This document shows, piece after piece, positions 9,394-18,217 of a stretch of 64,000 bases of DNA; position 1 is the stretch's first letter, and each line of letters opens with the position of its first letter. This DNA is from Laceyella putida (GTDB lineage Bacteria; Bacillota; Bacilli; Thermoactinomycetales; Thermoactinomycetaceae), in assembly GCF_042665195.1 (NCBI RefSeq), contig NZ_JBHTBW010000081.1, forward strand, positions 67,860 to 131,859. Direction: 5' to 3'. The notes beneath the pieces are model-generated. The model had not been told where the DNA came from and searched no databases. It saw only the letters and a list, made by a program, of their open reading frames with translations. The translations under genes and the position numbers were made by a program.

Positions 9394-10277
9394 GAATGTT
9401 TCACCCTGCTCCGTCTGAGCGCATAGAGCGAACCAATGAGCGCGGTCGCGCCTCCGATCAGCACCCCATTCAAATCATTTCCGGCGGTGTGGGGCAATTG
9501 CCCGCCCTCTTCCGTTTTGGGCAACTCGCCAGCACTTGTGCCCGTTTTGGATTGACTTTCGGAATGTTTGGCGACAGGCTGATTCTGATCTTGCTTCTCT
9601 GTTGAAAAAGCCTCAAGCGACACTTCTTCTTCCACCACGCGCACCGGCTCTTTCGTATGTTGGCTTCCCGGCGCGGCCTGCGGCTTCATATGTTGTTCTG
9701 GCTGGTTCGACTTGGGCGCATGTTGATGGTTGGACGAATCCCTATTGGTGGGTGGGTCTTTGCGGGCATCTTGGTTGGAGTCTGTTCTGGGTTGTGGTTT
9801 TTCTTTGTCTGCTACCACTTCACGAGGCTTTTCTTCACTTGGAGGTAATTCTGGGGTGGTGGGTTGTACCTCTTCCGGTTGGGCCGTCGGTTGTTCTTTT
9901 GCTTTTGGAATCTCAATCTCTTGCGGACGACTGTCTTCAATGCGCCGTTCTAAGCCAGACCCTTCCGGCTCTTGTGCTTGCTGTTCCTGGGTGACGGCGG
10001 CTTTGCTTGGCGGCAAATCCATCGGTTGGCTCACATCGGGTCCCAACTCATTTTCAGCAAAGGCGGAGCCAACGCCCATGGTCAACCCCGTGACTAAGCA
10101 AAGCGACAAGGCGGCTGCTGTGTGATTGGGATTTCTCGCAGCAAATGATTTATGTTTACGACGATTTCCATTCTGATTGGGATATTCCAAATCAAACTGC
10201 CTTAACAGATTGGAATAGATATTGCGCGAATTGACATCTGTGCGCCATGAATCTAATATTTGTTTAGGATCCTTCAT
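9390..10277 (-). CDS. Sortase-anchored surface protein with LPHTA sorting signal
   Basis: 295 aa. An unusually long charged N-terminus (about 50 residues, MKDPKQILDSWRTD) precedes the hydrophobic signal core at 53-72, with a likely cleavage after AFA (74). The mature part (about 75-250) is low-complexity, rich in Gln, Glu, Pro and Lys, and probably extended. The C-terminus has LPKTE (252-256), then LPHTA (261-265), a hydrophobic helix (271-286) and RRSRVKHS, a complete cell-wall sorting signal. It is the first full gene of the conjugation operon (strong site AGGAGGGGG). It may act as a wall-attached spacer or adhesin during mating, which is inference. Confidence 0.85.
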   Translation of the reverse strand: MKDPKQILDSWRTDVNSRNIYSNLLRQFDLEYPNQNGNRRKHKSFAARNPNHTAAALSLCLVTGLTMGVGSAFAENELGPDVSQPMDLPPSKAAVTQEQQAQEPEGSGLERRIEDSRPQEIEIPKAKEQPTAQPEEVQPTTPELPPSEEKPREVVADKEKPQPRTDSNQDARKDPPTNRDSSNHQHAPKSNQPEQHMKPQAAPGSQHTKEPVRVVEEEVSLEAFSTEKQDQNQPVAKHSESQSKTGTSAGELPKTEEGGQLPHTAGNDLNGVLIGGATALIGSLYALRRSRVKHS

Positions 10278-10390
10278 GAAACCCCCTCCTTTATCGAAGA
10301 AGTACCCTTCAGAAGAAACACGCTTTCACTTGCTGCGGGTTGATGCCGATCACATTGAAGTTCGGAGGCCGGAATGAATTGTCGTATCAT
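10274..10390 (-). CDS. Possible 38-aa leader ORF upstream of the surface protein
   Basis: ATG at 10390 is preceded by GAGGAATGTGAA. The ORF encodes 38 residues (MIRQFIPASELQCDRH...) and its TGA overlaps the ATG of the surface-protein gene, an arrangement typical of translational coupling. It lies wholly in the leader made from the promoter at 10464-10493. No family was recognised. It could also be fortuitous. Confidence 0.35.
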   Translation of the reverse strand: MIRQFIPASELQCDRHQPAASESVFLLKGTSSIKEGVS

Positions 10391-10463
10391 TTCACATTCC
10401 TCTTAAATTGACAATAGTTTGACACGTTACTCCAGCATCCTGGTCGTTCCCATTCTTTTTCCT

Positions 10464-10493
10464 ATAATATTACACAAATCATCACGTTTTCAA
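10464..10493 (-). promoter_or_regulatory. Predicted sigma-A promoter of the conjugation operon
   Basis: On the minus strand TTGAAA is followed after 18 bases by TATTAT. Transcription would start near 10457, leaving a leader of about 180 nt before the surface-protein ATG. Nothing else in the 10391-10740 gap resembles a better promoter for this operon, and the gap holds no longer gene. Confidence 0.5.
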
Positions 10494-10683
10494 CACAATT
10501 TTGTAAAATTTGCGGTAAAGGTTATTTAATCCCCAATCGAGAAAAGAACTTGCACCTTTTATTTCCCGCTTTCCTTCCCTGTCACACCCGGGATAATGAA
10601 AGATTTACTCATCGCGGTCTTGCGAACGCCAATATCCGTCAAATATTAAAAAGATTTTTATAATTATCTTTGCGCAGTGCCGC

Positions 10684-10724
10684 CTTTCCCTTTCCTCCCC
10701 TGTTTCGATGGGAGGGAAAGGGAA
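10684..10724. other. Inverted repeat, likely weak terminator downstream of GNAT gene
   Basis: The arms TTCCCTTTCCTCCC and GGGAGGGAAAGGGAA surround a short loop immediately 3' of the GNAT stop. No clear T-run follows on either strand, so it may act as an mRNA-end stabiliser rather than a full terminator. Confidence 0.4.
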
Positions 10725-10740
10725 TGATGCGAATTCCGTT

Positions 10741-11199
10741 TTAAATTTCCACTTCCAGCAAAGGCAAAAACCGCCCCGGAATCGATCCGGAAGGGACTTC
10801 CCCGATCTTCACCGCACCCATCTTCTTGTAAAACCCTTCCGCAAATGGATCGCTGTCTATCCTTAAGCAAGAAAATCCTTTTTCACGGGCGGCTCTGAGC
10901 GCATGTTCCATCAGGGTTCGCCCCACTTTTTGCCCCATCGCGGCCGGATCGACAAACAAGGCATTCAACTCCCCGACTGGCGGTTGCCCTTTGATCGCAT
11001 AGAAGCCCAGCAATCGCCCTTCTCGCTCCGCCACCATCACTTCATCCCGGTTCACCATTTCTTCCAATACCGTCAGCTCCTCAGCCACACGTCGCATAAA
11101 CGCTTTGTCATATCCCCAATGGGCTTTTGAACGTATCGCCAGCCGGGTGAGGGCGCCTGCCTCACGAAGTTGCGCTCGGCGAATGGCAATCGATTCCAT
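10741..11199 (-). CDS. GNAT-family N-acetyltransferase
   Basis: 152 aa; ATG with AAAGGATGATCAA upstream. The GNAT fold is visible: an N-terminal IRRAQLREAGALTRLA helix, central strands (LLGFYAIKG, GELNALFVDP) and the acetyl-CoA motif A around MGQKVGRTLMEHALRAAREKG (about 95-115). The final strand is FYKKMGAVKIGEVPSGS. The substrate cannot be told from sequence. It seems to be a single gene outside the conjugation operon. Confidence 0.85.
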   Translation of the reverse strand: MESIAIRRAQLREAGALTRLAIRSKAHWGYDKAFMRRVAEELTVLEEMVNRDEVMVAEREGRLLGFYAIKGQPPVGELNALFVDPAAMGQKVGRTLMEHALRAAREKGFSCLRIDSDPFAEGFYKKMGAVKIGEVPSGSIPGRFLPLLEVEI

Positions 11200-11245
11200 T
11201 TGATCATCCTTTTTTCCAGAAGAATTGATCGGATCCGTATTTCCA

Positions 11246-12137
11246 TTAGCGGTCTTTAGGCAAAAGATGCATTAAAGCCGGCCTGACCTCAGGATACCGG
11301 AAGACATAATTTGCGGGGAAGAACACGGCACCCGCTCAACAGCAACTCTTGCCCCATCTGCCCCAATGCCAAGCGCAACAAAGAGGCTGGGACGGGAAAC
11401 GGCGCGGGCTTGCGCAACACTTCGGCGATGGCCTTCGTCAATTCCCTGTTGGCAACCGGATTCGGAGTCACCACATTGACAGGCCCTGAACACGACTCCG
11501 TCTGCAAGAGGTGCGACACCACATCCGGGATCTCCTCAAGCAGAACCCAGCTCACTTGCTGCTGGCCGCAGCCCAATCTACCGCCCAGTCCCAACCTGAA
11601 AGGCAACAACATCTTGGGAAAAGCGCCACCTGTGGAGCTAAGCACCATGCCAAACCGCATGTGCACCACCCGGATGCCCCGCGCCCCGGCTTCCGATGCC
11701 GCCGCCTCCCACGCTTCGACAACATCGGGCAAAAAGCCGCGCCCTTTGCCGCTAGTCTCATCCACTTCTTCCGAAGCGGGCCGGTTTCCATAGTAGCCAA
11801 TCGCCGAAGCCGTGAGCAAGACTTTGGGTGGCTGTGCCAACGCGGCAAGTGCTTGGCATAAGAAACGCGTTCCCTGTACGCGGCTTTGCAGAATGCGTTT
11901 CTTTTTGCTCCGCGTCCAGCGTAACCCGGCAATGCTCTCGCCAGCCAGGTGGATGACTGCGTCCAAGCCTTCCAGCTTGCTCCTTTCAAGTTCTTGATGC
12001 AATGGATTCCAATAAATATGGGGATCTTGGTCAGCGGCTTTTCGCACGATCGGGACCACTTCATTCCCTTGGGCGCGCAAACGGTCCACCACCGCTTGCC
12101 CAATCAGACCCGTCGCTCCCGTCACTGCAATTCTCAC
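11246..12137 (-). pseudogene. SDR39U1 (TIGR01777/YfcH) NAD(P)-binding epimerase with frameshifted C-terminus
   Basis: GTG start at 12137 (site GGAGGAGCG). The N-terminal Rossmann motif is TGATGLIG. DAVIHLAGE, the YYGNR loop and QQVSWV follow as in the YfcH/TIGR01777 sugar-nucleotide-epimerase-like family. The open frame ends at 11289 after VLPRKLCLPVS. The family's usual tail (hydrophobic-FRYP-AL-LL) is encoded in another frame immediately downstream: FRYPEVRPALMHLLPKDR, stopping at 11246. A small deletion has thus probably removed the EAG-like linker and shifted the frame. The Rossmann domain is intact, so a shortened 282-aa protein could still be made. A sequencing error is possible. Confidence 0.7.
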
Positions 12138-12168
12138 AGCATCGCTCCTCCTATAACCGCGATGGCAT

Positions 12169-12564
12169 TCACTTCCAGTTCTCCATTCGCTTATGCAAAT
12201 CCCCAGTAAACAACTCCAGCACCAATCCGTCCGGATCAGTGAATTGAACTGACCAGCCGCCTCCGCGTTCAATCGGCTCCCGCACGAGGGGAACCCCCTG
12301 CTCACGCAATCTATCCACCGCCGGAAAAAACGCCTCTTCCGTGATGGAAAAAGCCACATGATCCATGCCCAACCCCTGTGGCGAGTTTGTCTCCTCCGGC
12401 TTCTCCAACAAGCAGATCCATGCGTTGCCCCATTCCAGATACACATCCGTCCTGCCTCGATGAACCAATTTCATCCCCAACACATCACAATAGAAGGGCA
12501 GGCTCTTTTCCAACCGCTTCACGTTTAGTGTAAGATGATTGAATCCGATGACGTTCAACCGCAT
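12169..12564 (-). CDS. VOC-superfamily (glyoxalase/FosB-like) protein
   Basis: 131 aa; ATG with AAGGAG seven bases upstream. Paired beta-alpha-beta modules are visible, with metal-ligand candidates H9 in FNHLTLNV, H in MDHVAF and E in LVLELFTGDL. Overall length and the ending resemble FosB-type thiol transferases and other one-domain VOC proteins. The Tyr/Lys-rich FosB tail is missing, so fosfomycin resistance should not be assumed. It is encoded just upstream of the SDR39U1 gene on the same strand and is probably co-transcribed with it. Confidence 0.8.
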   Translation of the reverse strand: MRLNVIGFNHLTLNVKRLEKSLPFYCDVLGMKLVHRGRTDVYLEWGNAWICLLEKPEETNSPQGLGMDHVAFSITEEAFFPAVDRLREQGVPLVREPIERGGGWSVQFTDPDGLVLELFTGDLHKRMENWK

Positions 12565-12815
12565 CTACTCCTTCAATCCGTAAGACGTCTGACCTTACCG
12601 GGGCATATCTGCTGAACGGGCTTCCCATCAAGCGAACGCATCACGCCCCAAGGTCTGCACTCGATCCACTAGCACAACTATTCTAATACTATTGTAGACC
12701 ATTATGTTTGAAAAAACAAAAAACATTAATCCGAAACGCGGGAAAGCGGTTGTCTGCGTTCATCATCACACCAACCGCTTTCCCTCCACGTTGGTTCCAG
12801 CCAAATCAAGAGCTC

Positions 12816-13508
12816 TTACACAATCACGGTAAAGCGATGCGTTTCCCGTCCGATCAACCGTCGGTAGCCATCGATGATCTGATAAGGAATCTCGATTACA
12901 AATGATTGTTTGAACAAATTGGGGGCAAGATGCAGATGTTCTTGATCTTCCCATACCCATCGGAACCGTTCACCCAAATACTGGATTCCGTTTTCAAACC
13001 ATGGGTGCGTCTGTTCACCCGGCTCATTCAAGCAGAGGGCGAGTGACAGATCGTCACAAAACTGAAGCAAGCGGAAATTGGCCGCGATATTGGCTTCTTC
13101 CCCTTCCGTAAACAGGGGGCGCAGCTTGTTTTGCCGGTTATGCTCTTGTTCACGGAACTTACGGGCGACAGGATCATCAATATTGGTGAAAAACGACGCG
13201 TAATGTTTGCTGCATAAAAACCCCGCATAGGGATCGTGCGCTTCCACTTTGGCGATGCCGTCGGTGTATGCCTCCAACTTGGGCAGCATCGGGTAGTCGT
13301 CAAAAGAGTAGGGCTCGTTGGTCTCCTCATTCCACAGCGGCGATTGGTCCAATCTCTCCCATCCCCAATCATGGTGTGAAATGGCAAACAGCGTCTTGGC
13401 CAATGGCTGAATCGTTTGCTTCATTTGCGCCGCCAATTCACCTGAAAGCAACCCATGATCATGCTGTTTAATGAAAATGTAATAATTCCCTTTCTTTCTA
13501 ACAATCAT
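12816..13508 (-). CDS. DUF3891-family protein
   Basis: 230 aa from ATG 13508, chosen because AGAGGGGGGACC lies at the right distance; an upstream in-frame ATG (13550) lacks a site. The sequence has the family's MIVR start, KQHDHGLLSGELA, ISHHDWGWE and a His/Asp-rich pattern similar to HD-type metal enzymes. The H-D-H arrangement suggests metal binding, but function is unknown. A TATAAT at 13531-13536 lies just upstream, so it may have its own promoter after the terminator of the vWA operon. The 12565-12815 gap on its 3' side shows no gene. Confidence 0.8.
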   Translation of the reverse strand: MIVRKKGNYYIFIKQHDHGLLSGELAAQMKQTIQPLAKTLFAISHHDWGWERLDQSPLWNEETNEPYSFDDYPMLPKLEAYTDGIAKVEAHDPYAGFLCSKHYASFFTNIDDPVARKFREQEHNRQNKLRPLFTEGEEANIAANFRLLQFCDDLSLALCLNEPGEQTHPWFENGIQYLGERFRWVWEDQEHLHLAPNLFKQSFVIEIPYQIIDGYRRLIGRETHRFTVIV

Positions 13509-13537
13509 CGCGGTCCCCCCTCTTTCGCTCATTATAC

Positions 13538-13574
13538 AAAAAGCCCCCACCGAACGATAGTGCGGCGAGGGCTT
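13538..13574 (-). terminator. Intrinsic terminator of the vWA/MoxR operon
   Basis: On the minus strand an imperfect stem (AAGCCCTCGCCG with CGGTGGGGGCTT) is followed by TTTTT. It begins 9 bases after the stop of the last vWA gene. Confidence 0.75.
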
Positions 13575-13582
13575 GGTCGTTC

Positions 13583-16399
13583 TTATCGATTTTGTTCGCG
13601 CCGCCGTTTGGCTTTTAGCAGTCGGGAGGTATGCGTCTCCTCTGAAGCCGGTTCTTGGGGTGGAGGAGACGCCGGTTGCGGCGATGGACGTTGGGCTGCC
13701 TGTTTTTCTTTGGTCAAAGCCGTCGATTTGGTCTTCATCTCCAATGGTGGGAACATCGGAACCTCATCTATCCGCTGTTGGAGCCGTTCGCTCTTTTTCG
13801 TCGCCAACCGCTTTAATGTGCCCACATAAGATGCGTTTGCCCCTGTTGATCGGAGCCCCGCCAAGCGCTGGCGCAATCGCTGCCAATCCTCCCCGGAGAA
13901 GGCCACTTTTCTTAAGAAGATCTCCAACGGCCACAGGCAAGTAGCCATCAGCAACAACCACCGGGATAACGCCTGTTTGCCAAAGCGCGACTCGAGGTTA
14001 TCGGCAAACGCATGACCCGGATTGGCCAGGAGTTGCCCCCCACCCGCTTGGGCCAACGACGGCAAGAAGTCGGCTTTCCCTTCATTCAGCCCAAACTCCG
14101 CTGAATAAGGGACATTGATTCCATAACTGCCCAACGGGGTGTTTCCGGCACTCGCCTTCACCAGATACGTCCCCGGTTCCGCTTCCGCCCATTTGCCTAC
14201 AAATTGCCCCGGGGCCACCGCGCGGGCGGGAATGGTAAGCTTCTTGCCTTGCCCATCCAACAGTTCCAGCGAGATCTCCTCTTGCTTGGACAAGTCTGGG
14301 CCCACACTGGCCGCCCGGATGACCCATCCACTTTCTTCCTGTTCGGCCTCCATGTACAAGCCTTCGGTGGCTTGTTGGGGAAACGTCCAGCTCACCACTT
14401 CGCTCATCATGCTCGCAAACGCCGGCCATTCAACCCATGCGCTGGACCATTTCCCATTCACGTCGCTCGTCCAGGCCACCGTGCGCCCCAAGCCGTATTG
14501 CCAACGTGCCAGCACCGGATCGGGATAAGGGCTGGACAACACAACCTCAGCGGTCCGTTTCGGTGTCGTGGCCACATACGCTCTCAGTGGCGGAACCCCT
14601 TTTCCCATGACGGACCAATCGCTTCCGCCCGTCCACTTTGGGGTAAACGGCTGATCCATGATATACTCGCGCATCGCCATCGTCGTCTCTTTGGTGAAAA
14701 TAGTTGGGATCGCGGCCGGCGTCTCCGCGAGATAGTGCCGTCCTCCCGCTTGCCGGGCCAAGGTTTCCAGCAAGCCCACATCGGCATCCGTGCCCACCGC
14801 CACCGTGGACAAGGTGATCCCATCCGCTTTCATCTGTTTGGTTAACCCTTCATAATCCCCTTGATTGGACTGCCCGTCCGTGAGCAAAATGATATGTTTC
14901 CGTTTCACCTTTTGTTGTTTCAGCCGCTGGTGAGCTTCCGCCAATGCCGGATAAATGTTGGTTCCCCCATCTGCCGGTATGCCGCCGATCCGCCCCATGA
15001 TCGCCTTTTTGTCACGGACCGCTTGCGGGGACAATATCCACTCAAAACCATCGTCAAACGCGAGCACGCCCAAGCGGTCCTGAACGGTTAACAATTCCGT
15101 CGCGCGCAGGGCCGCCTCTTTCGCCACTTCGATCTTCTCGCCGCCCATGCTACCCGATTTATCGATCACCAGCATCAATCCCAGCGGGGGAAGCCGTTTT
15201 TTATCCTTGATGTCCATATGAACGGGCAACGCTTCTTCCACCGGCGTTTGGTACCACCCGCCCAAGGCGAAACCCTCGGTCCCGCCCGTCATCATCAACC
15301 CGATTCCCAACTCCTTGACGGCCAACCGCAATCCCTCCATCTGTTGCGGGGAAAGGGATGATGCGCGCACATGGGCCAAGATGACCGAGGAATACCGCTT
15401 AAATTGATCCAATGTCCGTGGTATCCCCGCCGGATGGGTCCGCTCGACTACCATGCCCGTCGCTTGCAAGGCTTGCCGGAGATTATTCCCTTCTTCGGAC
15501 GCCTCCTCCACCAGCAACACCCTCGGCTTGCCGGCGACTTGGCTGAAGGCGGTGACCGTATTGTTTTGTGACATCGTATCTTGCGGACTGCTGAGGGTCA
15601 CCCGGTAACGGACAAAGCCGTCATCATTCACCTGGACCGGTACCGTAACCGCATTTTCCCCCGGTTTGACTTGCACCTTCCGCTCCGCCAGCCGCCGTTC
15701 CCCTTCATATACGGTCAGCGTCGCGGCGGTATCGACATTGGCTTTCACTTTCACTGTCAATGACGCCTGTTCTTGCCGGTACAAGCGCTGCGGCACATCG
15801 ACCCGGTCAACCAACACCTCCGGCCCGGAGCGCGCCGCCAATGGGACCACATCGACGCGAACGCCTTTATCGCGTAACATGTTGGCTTCTTGCGCCGCTT
15901 TTCCTTTGGTTTCGAGCCCATCGGTTAACACGACGACCCGCCCTGGCACTTCTTGCGGAATCAATCCCCCGGCAATGCGCAGTCCACTCGCCAGATCAGT
16001 GGCCTGACGGTTGATGACCGCATCCAAGGAAGGGGAAGAGATCTCATCGCTTAATGCATGCTCCACCATCGCCTGAGCGCCGACGGAAATGATCGCCGCT
16101 TGGTCATCCGGCTTTTTCTTTTTCAACGCCTCAGTGATATACTGGACGGCCTGTTCCGGTTCCGCCACCGAATAAGAGCGATCCACCACAAAGACGACCG
16201 CTTGGTGCTGTACGGGAAACAACCAGGCAACGCCGGCCAAAGCCAACACCAACAGGAGAAACAATCCCCCGCGCAAGGCAAAAATCCAGCGTTTTTTCAC
16301 CGGGCCAAACCGCTCTTCCCTGCGCCAGCCATCCCATAACAACCAAGCGAGGGGCAGAAGCAAAGTCAACATCCATGGGGATTGAAAACTAATAGCCAC
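13583..16399 (-). CDS. Large membrane vWA protein with GATase1-like middle domain
   Basis: 938 aa from a GTG at 16399 that overlaps the end of the preceding gene; a longer frame to 16549 would run antiparallel-like through that gene's codons and is rejected. Two N-terminal helices (about 5-22 and 38-60) are followed by a degenerate vWA-like region with DRSYS at 73-77. A class I glutamine-amidotransferase-like fold follows (RVLLVEEAS, about 290-390). Then comes a true vWA domain with MIDAS DKSGS at 413-417 and LTDGQSNQGD. A C-terminal helix (near 840) and a basic tail follow. This architecture is known for vWA proteins linked to MoxR ATPases. The partner and role are unknown. Confidence 0.85.
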   Translation of the reverse strand: MAISFQSPWMLTLLLPLAWLLWDGWRREERFGPVKKRWIFALRGGLFLLLVLALAGVAWLFPVQHQAVVFVVDRSYSVAEPEQAVQYITEALKKKKPDDQAAIISVGAQAMVEHALSDEISSPSLDAVINRQATDLASGLRIAGGLIPQEVPGRVVVLTDGLETKGKAAQEANMLRDKGVRVDVVPLAARSGPEVLVDRVDVPQRLYRQEQASLTVKVKANVDTAATLTVYEGERRLAERKVQVKPGENAVTVPVQVNDDGFVRYRVTLSSPQDTMSQNNTVTAFSQVAGKPRVLLVEEASEEGNNLRQALQATGMVVERTHPAGIPRTLDQFKRYSSVILAHVRASSLSPQQMEGLRLAVKELGIGLMMTGGTEGFALGGWYQTPVEEALPVHMDIKDKKRLPPLGLMLVIDKSGSMGGEKIEVAKEAALRATELLTVQDRLGVLAFDDGFEWILSPQAVRDKKAIMGRIGGIPADGGTNIYPALAEAHQRLKQQKVKRKHIILLTDGQSNQGDYEGLTKQMKADGITLSTVAVGTDADVGLLETLARQAGGRHYLAETPAAIPTIFTKETTMAMREYIMDQPFTPKWTGGSDWSVMGKGVPPLRAYVATTPKRTAEVVLSSPYPDPVLARWQYGLGRTVAWTSDVNGKWSSAWVEWPAFASMMSEVVSWTFPQQATEGLYMEAEQEESGWVIRAASVGPDLSKQEEISLELLDGQGKKLTIPARAVAPGQFVGKWAEAEPGTYLVKASAGNTPLGSYGINVPYSAEFGLNEGKADFLPSLAQAGGGQLLANPGHAFADNLESRFGKQALSRWLLLMATCLWPLEIFLRKVAFSGEDWQRLRQRLAGLRSTGANASYVGTLKRLATKKSERLQQRIDEVPMFPPLEMKTKSTALTKEKQAAQRPSPQPASPPPQEPASEETHTSRLLKAKRRREQNR

Positions 16400-18200
16400 G
16401 CGTAAACACCACCCATTCCACTCCCATGATGAAGAGGCCGCCCAAGGCCAACCACCACCACATCTCCCATTCTCCCTCCCGGCTCCCCTCGGTCGGTGAT
16501 GGGGCTTCAGGCCATTCGGCTGGCGCAATGTCCGTCTCTTCTTGGGCAAAAGGAACGAACAGTCTCAAGTGCGGTTGATTCGCCCCTTCCGCTTGCACCT
16601 GCCATAAGCCGCTCTGCTCGGGAATGGGGATGGCCGTGCGATAGGGGATTTGCAAGCTGGTGTGCGCCGGTGCCAGCGAAGTGAGCCGGATCGGCTGTTC
16701 CGCTTGCACCCCCGGCAGTTTCAGGGTGCTGCCCGCTTCAGCTTCCAAGCCGCTCCAGGCGGAAACGGGCGCTAACCAGTGCAACACGTTCATCATCAAG
16801 ATGGGAAAGCTCGGTTGCAGCGGTAAGTCGGACTTTTGCAAATCAAATGTAAATACCACGACACGCCGTCCTTGCTGTTCCCCCGCCAAGACCAGCGGAG
16901 TGTCGCCAACCTGATAGACAACCTCCGCCCAAGCGGGCACCTCCATCTGCTTTACCCCCGCGATCGCCACTTTCAGCAAATCAACCTGCTTGGTGAGGGG
17001 ATGGGCCGCAAGCGCTGTCACCTCCCCTGTGACTGGCGTCTCTCTTCGCACTTTCAAATTCAACCCGTTGCCCGCACCCGGTGGATCAAGCAGAAGAAGA
17101 GGCCCTTGTTTGGGTACGCTGGCTTTGGCCTGATTGATGACTGTCAGCGTCTCGGGACTGGCCGGTTCCCCCACCTCATCGGCATGGGTCCACTCCACTT
17201 GGCCGCTTAAGGCAAATACCTTTTGCACAAACAGGTTCTCCTTCCCCACCGCCACAACCGGAAGGGCCTGTCCCTTTTGGTTAAAAGCCCAACGTTCGTT
17301 ATCCTCCGCCAGGGCGTCTTGATTCGATTGGAGTGAGACGCGCCAGAGCGGCGATGGCGCCAATCCTTCCCATGTCACGGTTTCGCTTTCATCCGCTTTG
17401 ATTTCTAAGGCCCGTGTCCCCATCAGTTGGCCCCGCTCATTTTTCAAGGTGGCGATCACACGCGCGCCCCGTTCGCCCCGATTATCGATCCGGGCAAACG
17501 CCGTGGTTCGCCCCGCTTCCGTTTGCACAGTAAACGCCCCCACCGCCACATTCGCCTTTTGTTTGCCGACTTTCACGAAGCGGTGTGGGAACAAACCGTT
17601 ATCCGGTCGGCCCTGGCCGCCATCCCCGATATAGATGATCTCGGTGCCCGGCTGTTCGGCACTCAAGGCATACGCCAAACTGAGCGCCCCCGCCAAATCG
17701 GCGGGACTGACCTCCGCCGCCAACTTGCGCACCGTCTGCTTGACGGCGTTGGCATCCTGGCTTTGCGACAATAAGACACGCGGTGTTTTCCCCGCCGCAA
17801 TCAGCGTTACGCTCTGTTCGCCCCCCAGTTTCCCCGTCCACTCCTCCACTTTGGCTTTGGCCTGGTCCAAACGCGTCCCTTCCCCTTCTTTCGCCCGCAT
17901 GCTGCCGGAGACATCGATCACCAAGATGGTGTGTTTCGCCTGAAGCCCCTCCGTGGGCAGGGCCGGGCGGCTCAGCCCCAGAATCATCAACATCGCGGCC
18001 AGCAACTGCAACCATAGAAGCCACTGTTGGCGCAACCGTTGCCATGGCCGGCTCGCTTCCATCTTTTCCAACACCCGCTCCCACAGCAAGATGCTGGAGA
18101 CGGTCTGGTCCCGATATTTGCGCTTCAATAGATAAAGCAGGAGAATGACCGGCAAGATCAAGGCCGCCAACCACAACAGATTGGGTTGTAAAAAAAACAT
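16389..18200 (-). CDS. BatA-like membrane protein with vWA domain
   Basis: 603 aa from ATG 18200 (GGAGGGAGAGG directly upstream). The BatA N-terminal double-helix module (residues 5-80) is followed by a vWA domain with MIDAS DVSGS (D96-S100), then Ig/CARDB-like beta regions and a C-terminal anchor (WWWLALGGLFIMGVEW). In MoxR/vWA systems such proteins are thought to bind clients while MoxR acts as chaperone. It is encoded between DUF58 and the second vWA protein in the operon. Its stop overlaps the next start by 11 bases. Confidence 0.87.
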   Translation of the reverse strand: MFFLQPNLLWLAALILPVILLLYLLKRKYRDQTVSSILLWERVLEKMEASRPWQRLRQQWLLWLQLLAAMLMILGLSRPALPTEGLQAKHTILVIDVSGSMRAKEGEGTRLDQAKAKVEEWTGKLGGEQSVTLIAAGKTPRVLLSQSQDANAVKQTVRKLAAEVSPADLAGALSLAYALSAEQPGTEIIYIGDGGQGRPDNGLFPHRFVKVGKQKANVAVGAFTVQTEAGRTTAFARIDNRGERGARVIATLKNERGQLMGTRALEIKADESETVTWEGLAPSPLWRVSLQSNQDALAEDNERWAFNQKGQALPVVAVGKENLFVQKVFALSGQVEWTHADEVGEPASPETLTVINQAKASVPKQGPLLLLDPPGAGNGLNLKVRRETPVTGEVTALAAHPLTKQVDLLKVAIAGVKQMEVPAWAEVVYQVGDTPLVLAGEQQGRRVVVFTFDLQKSDLPLQPSFPILMMNVLHWLAPVSAWSGLEAEAGSTLKLPGVQAEQPIRLTSLAPAHTSLQIPYRTAIPIPEQSGLWQVQAEGANQPHLRLFVPFAQEETDIAPAEWPEAPSPTEGSREGEWEMWWWLALGGLFIMGVEWVVFTRGY

Positions 18201-18217
18201 CCTCTCCCTCCTTTCAC

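Noticed and set aside
12138..12446. N-terminal extension of the SDR39U1 frame
   Set aside because: It overlaps the VOC gene in another frame; the GTG at 12137 has the ribosome site and the Rossmann motif starts right after it.
12169..12564. Fosfomycin resistance gene (fosB)
   Set aside because: Only general VOC features; the FosB-specific tail is missing.
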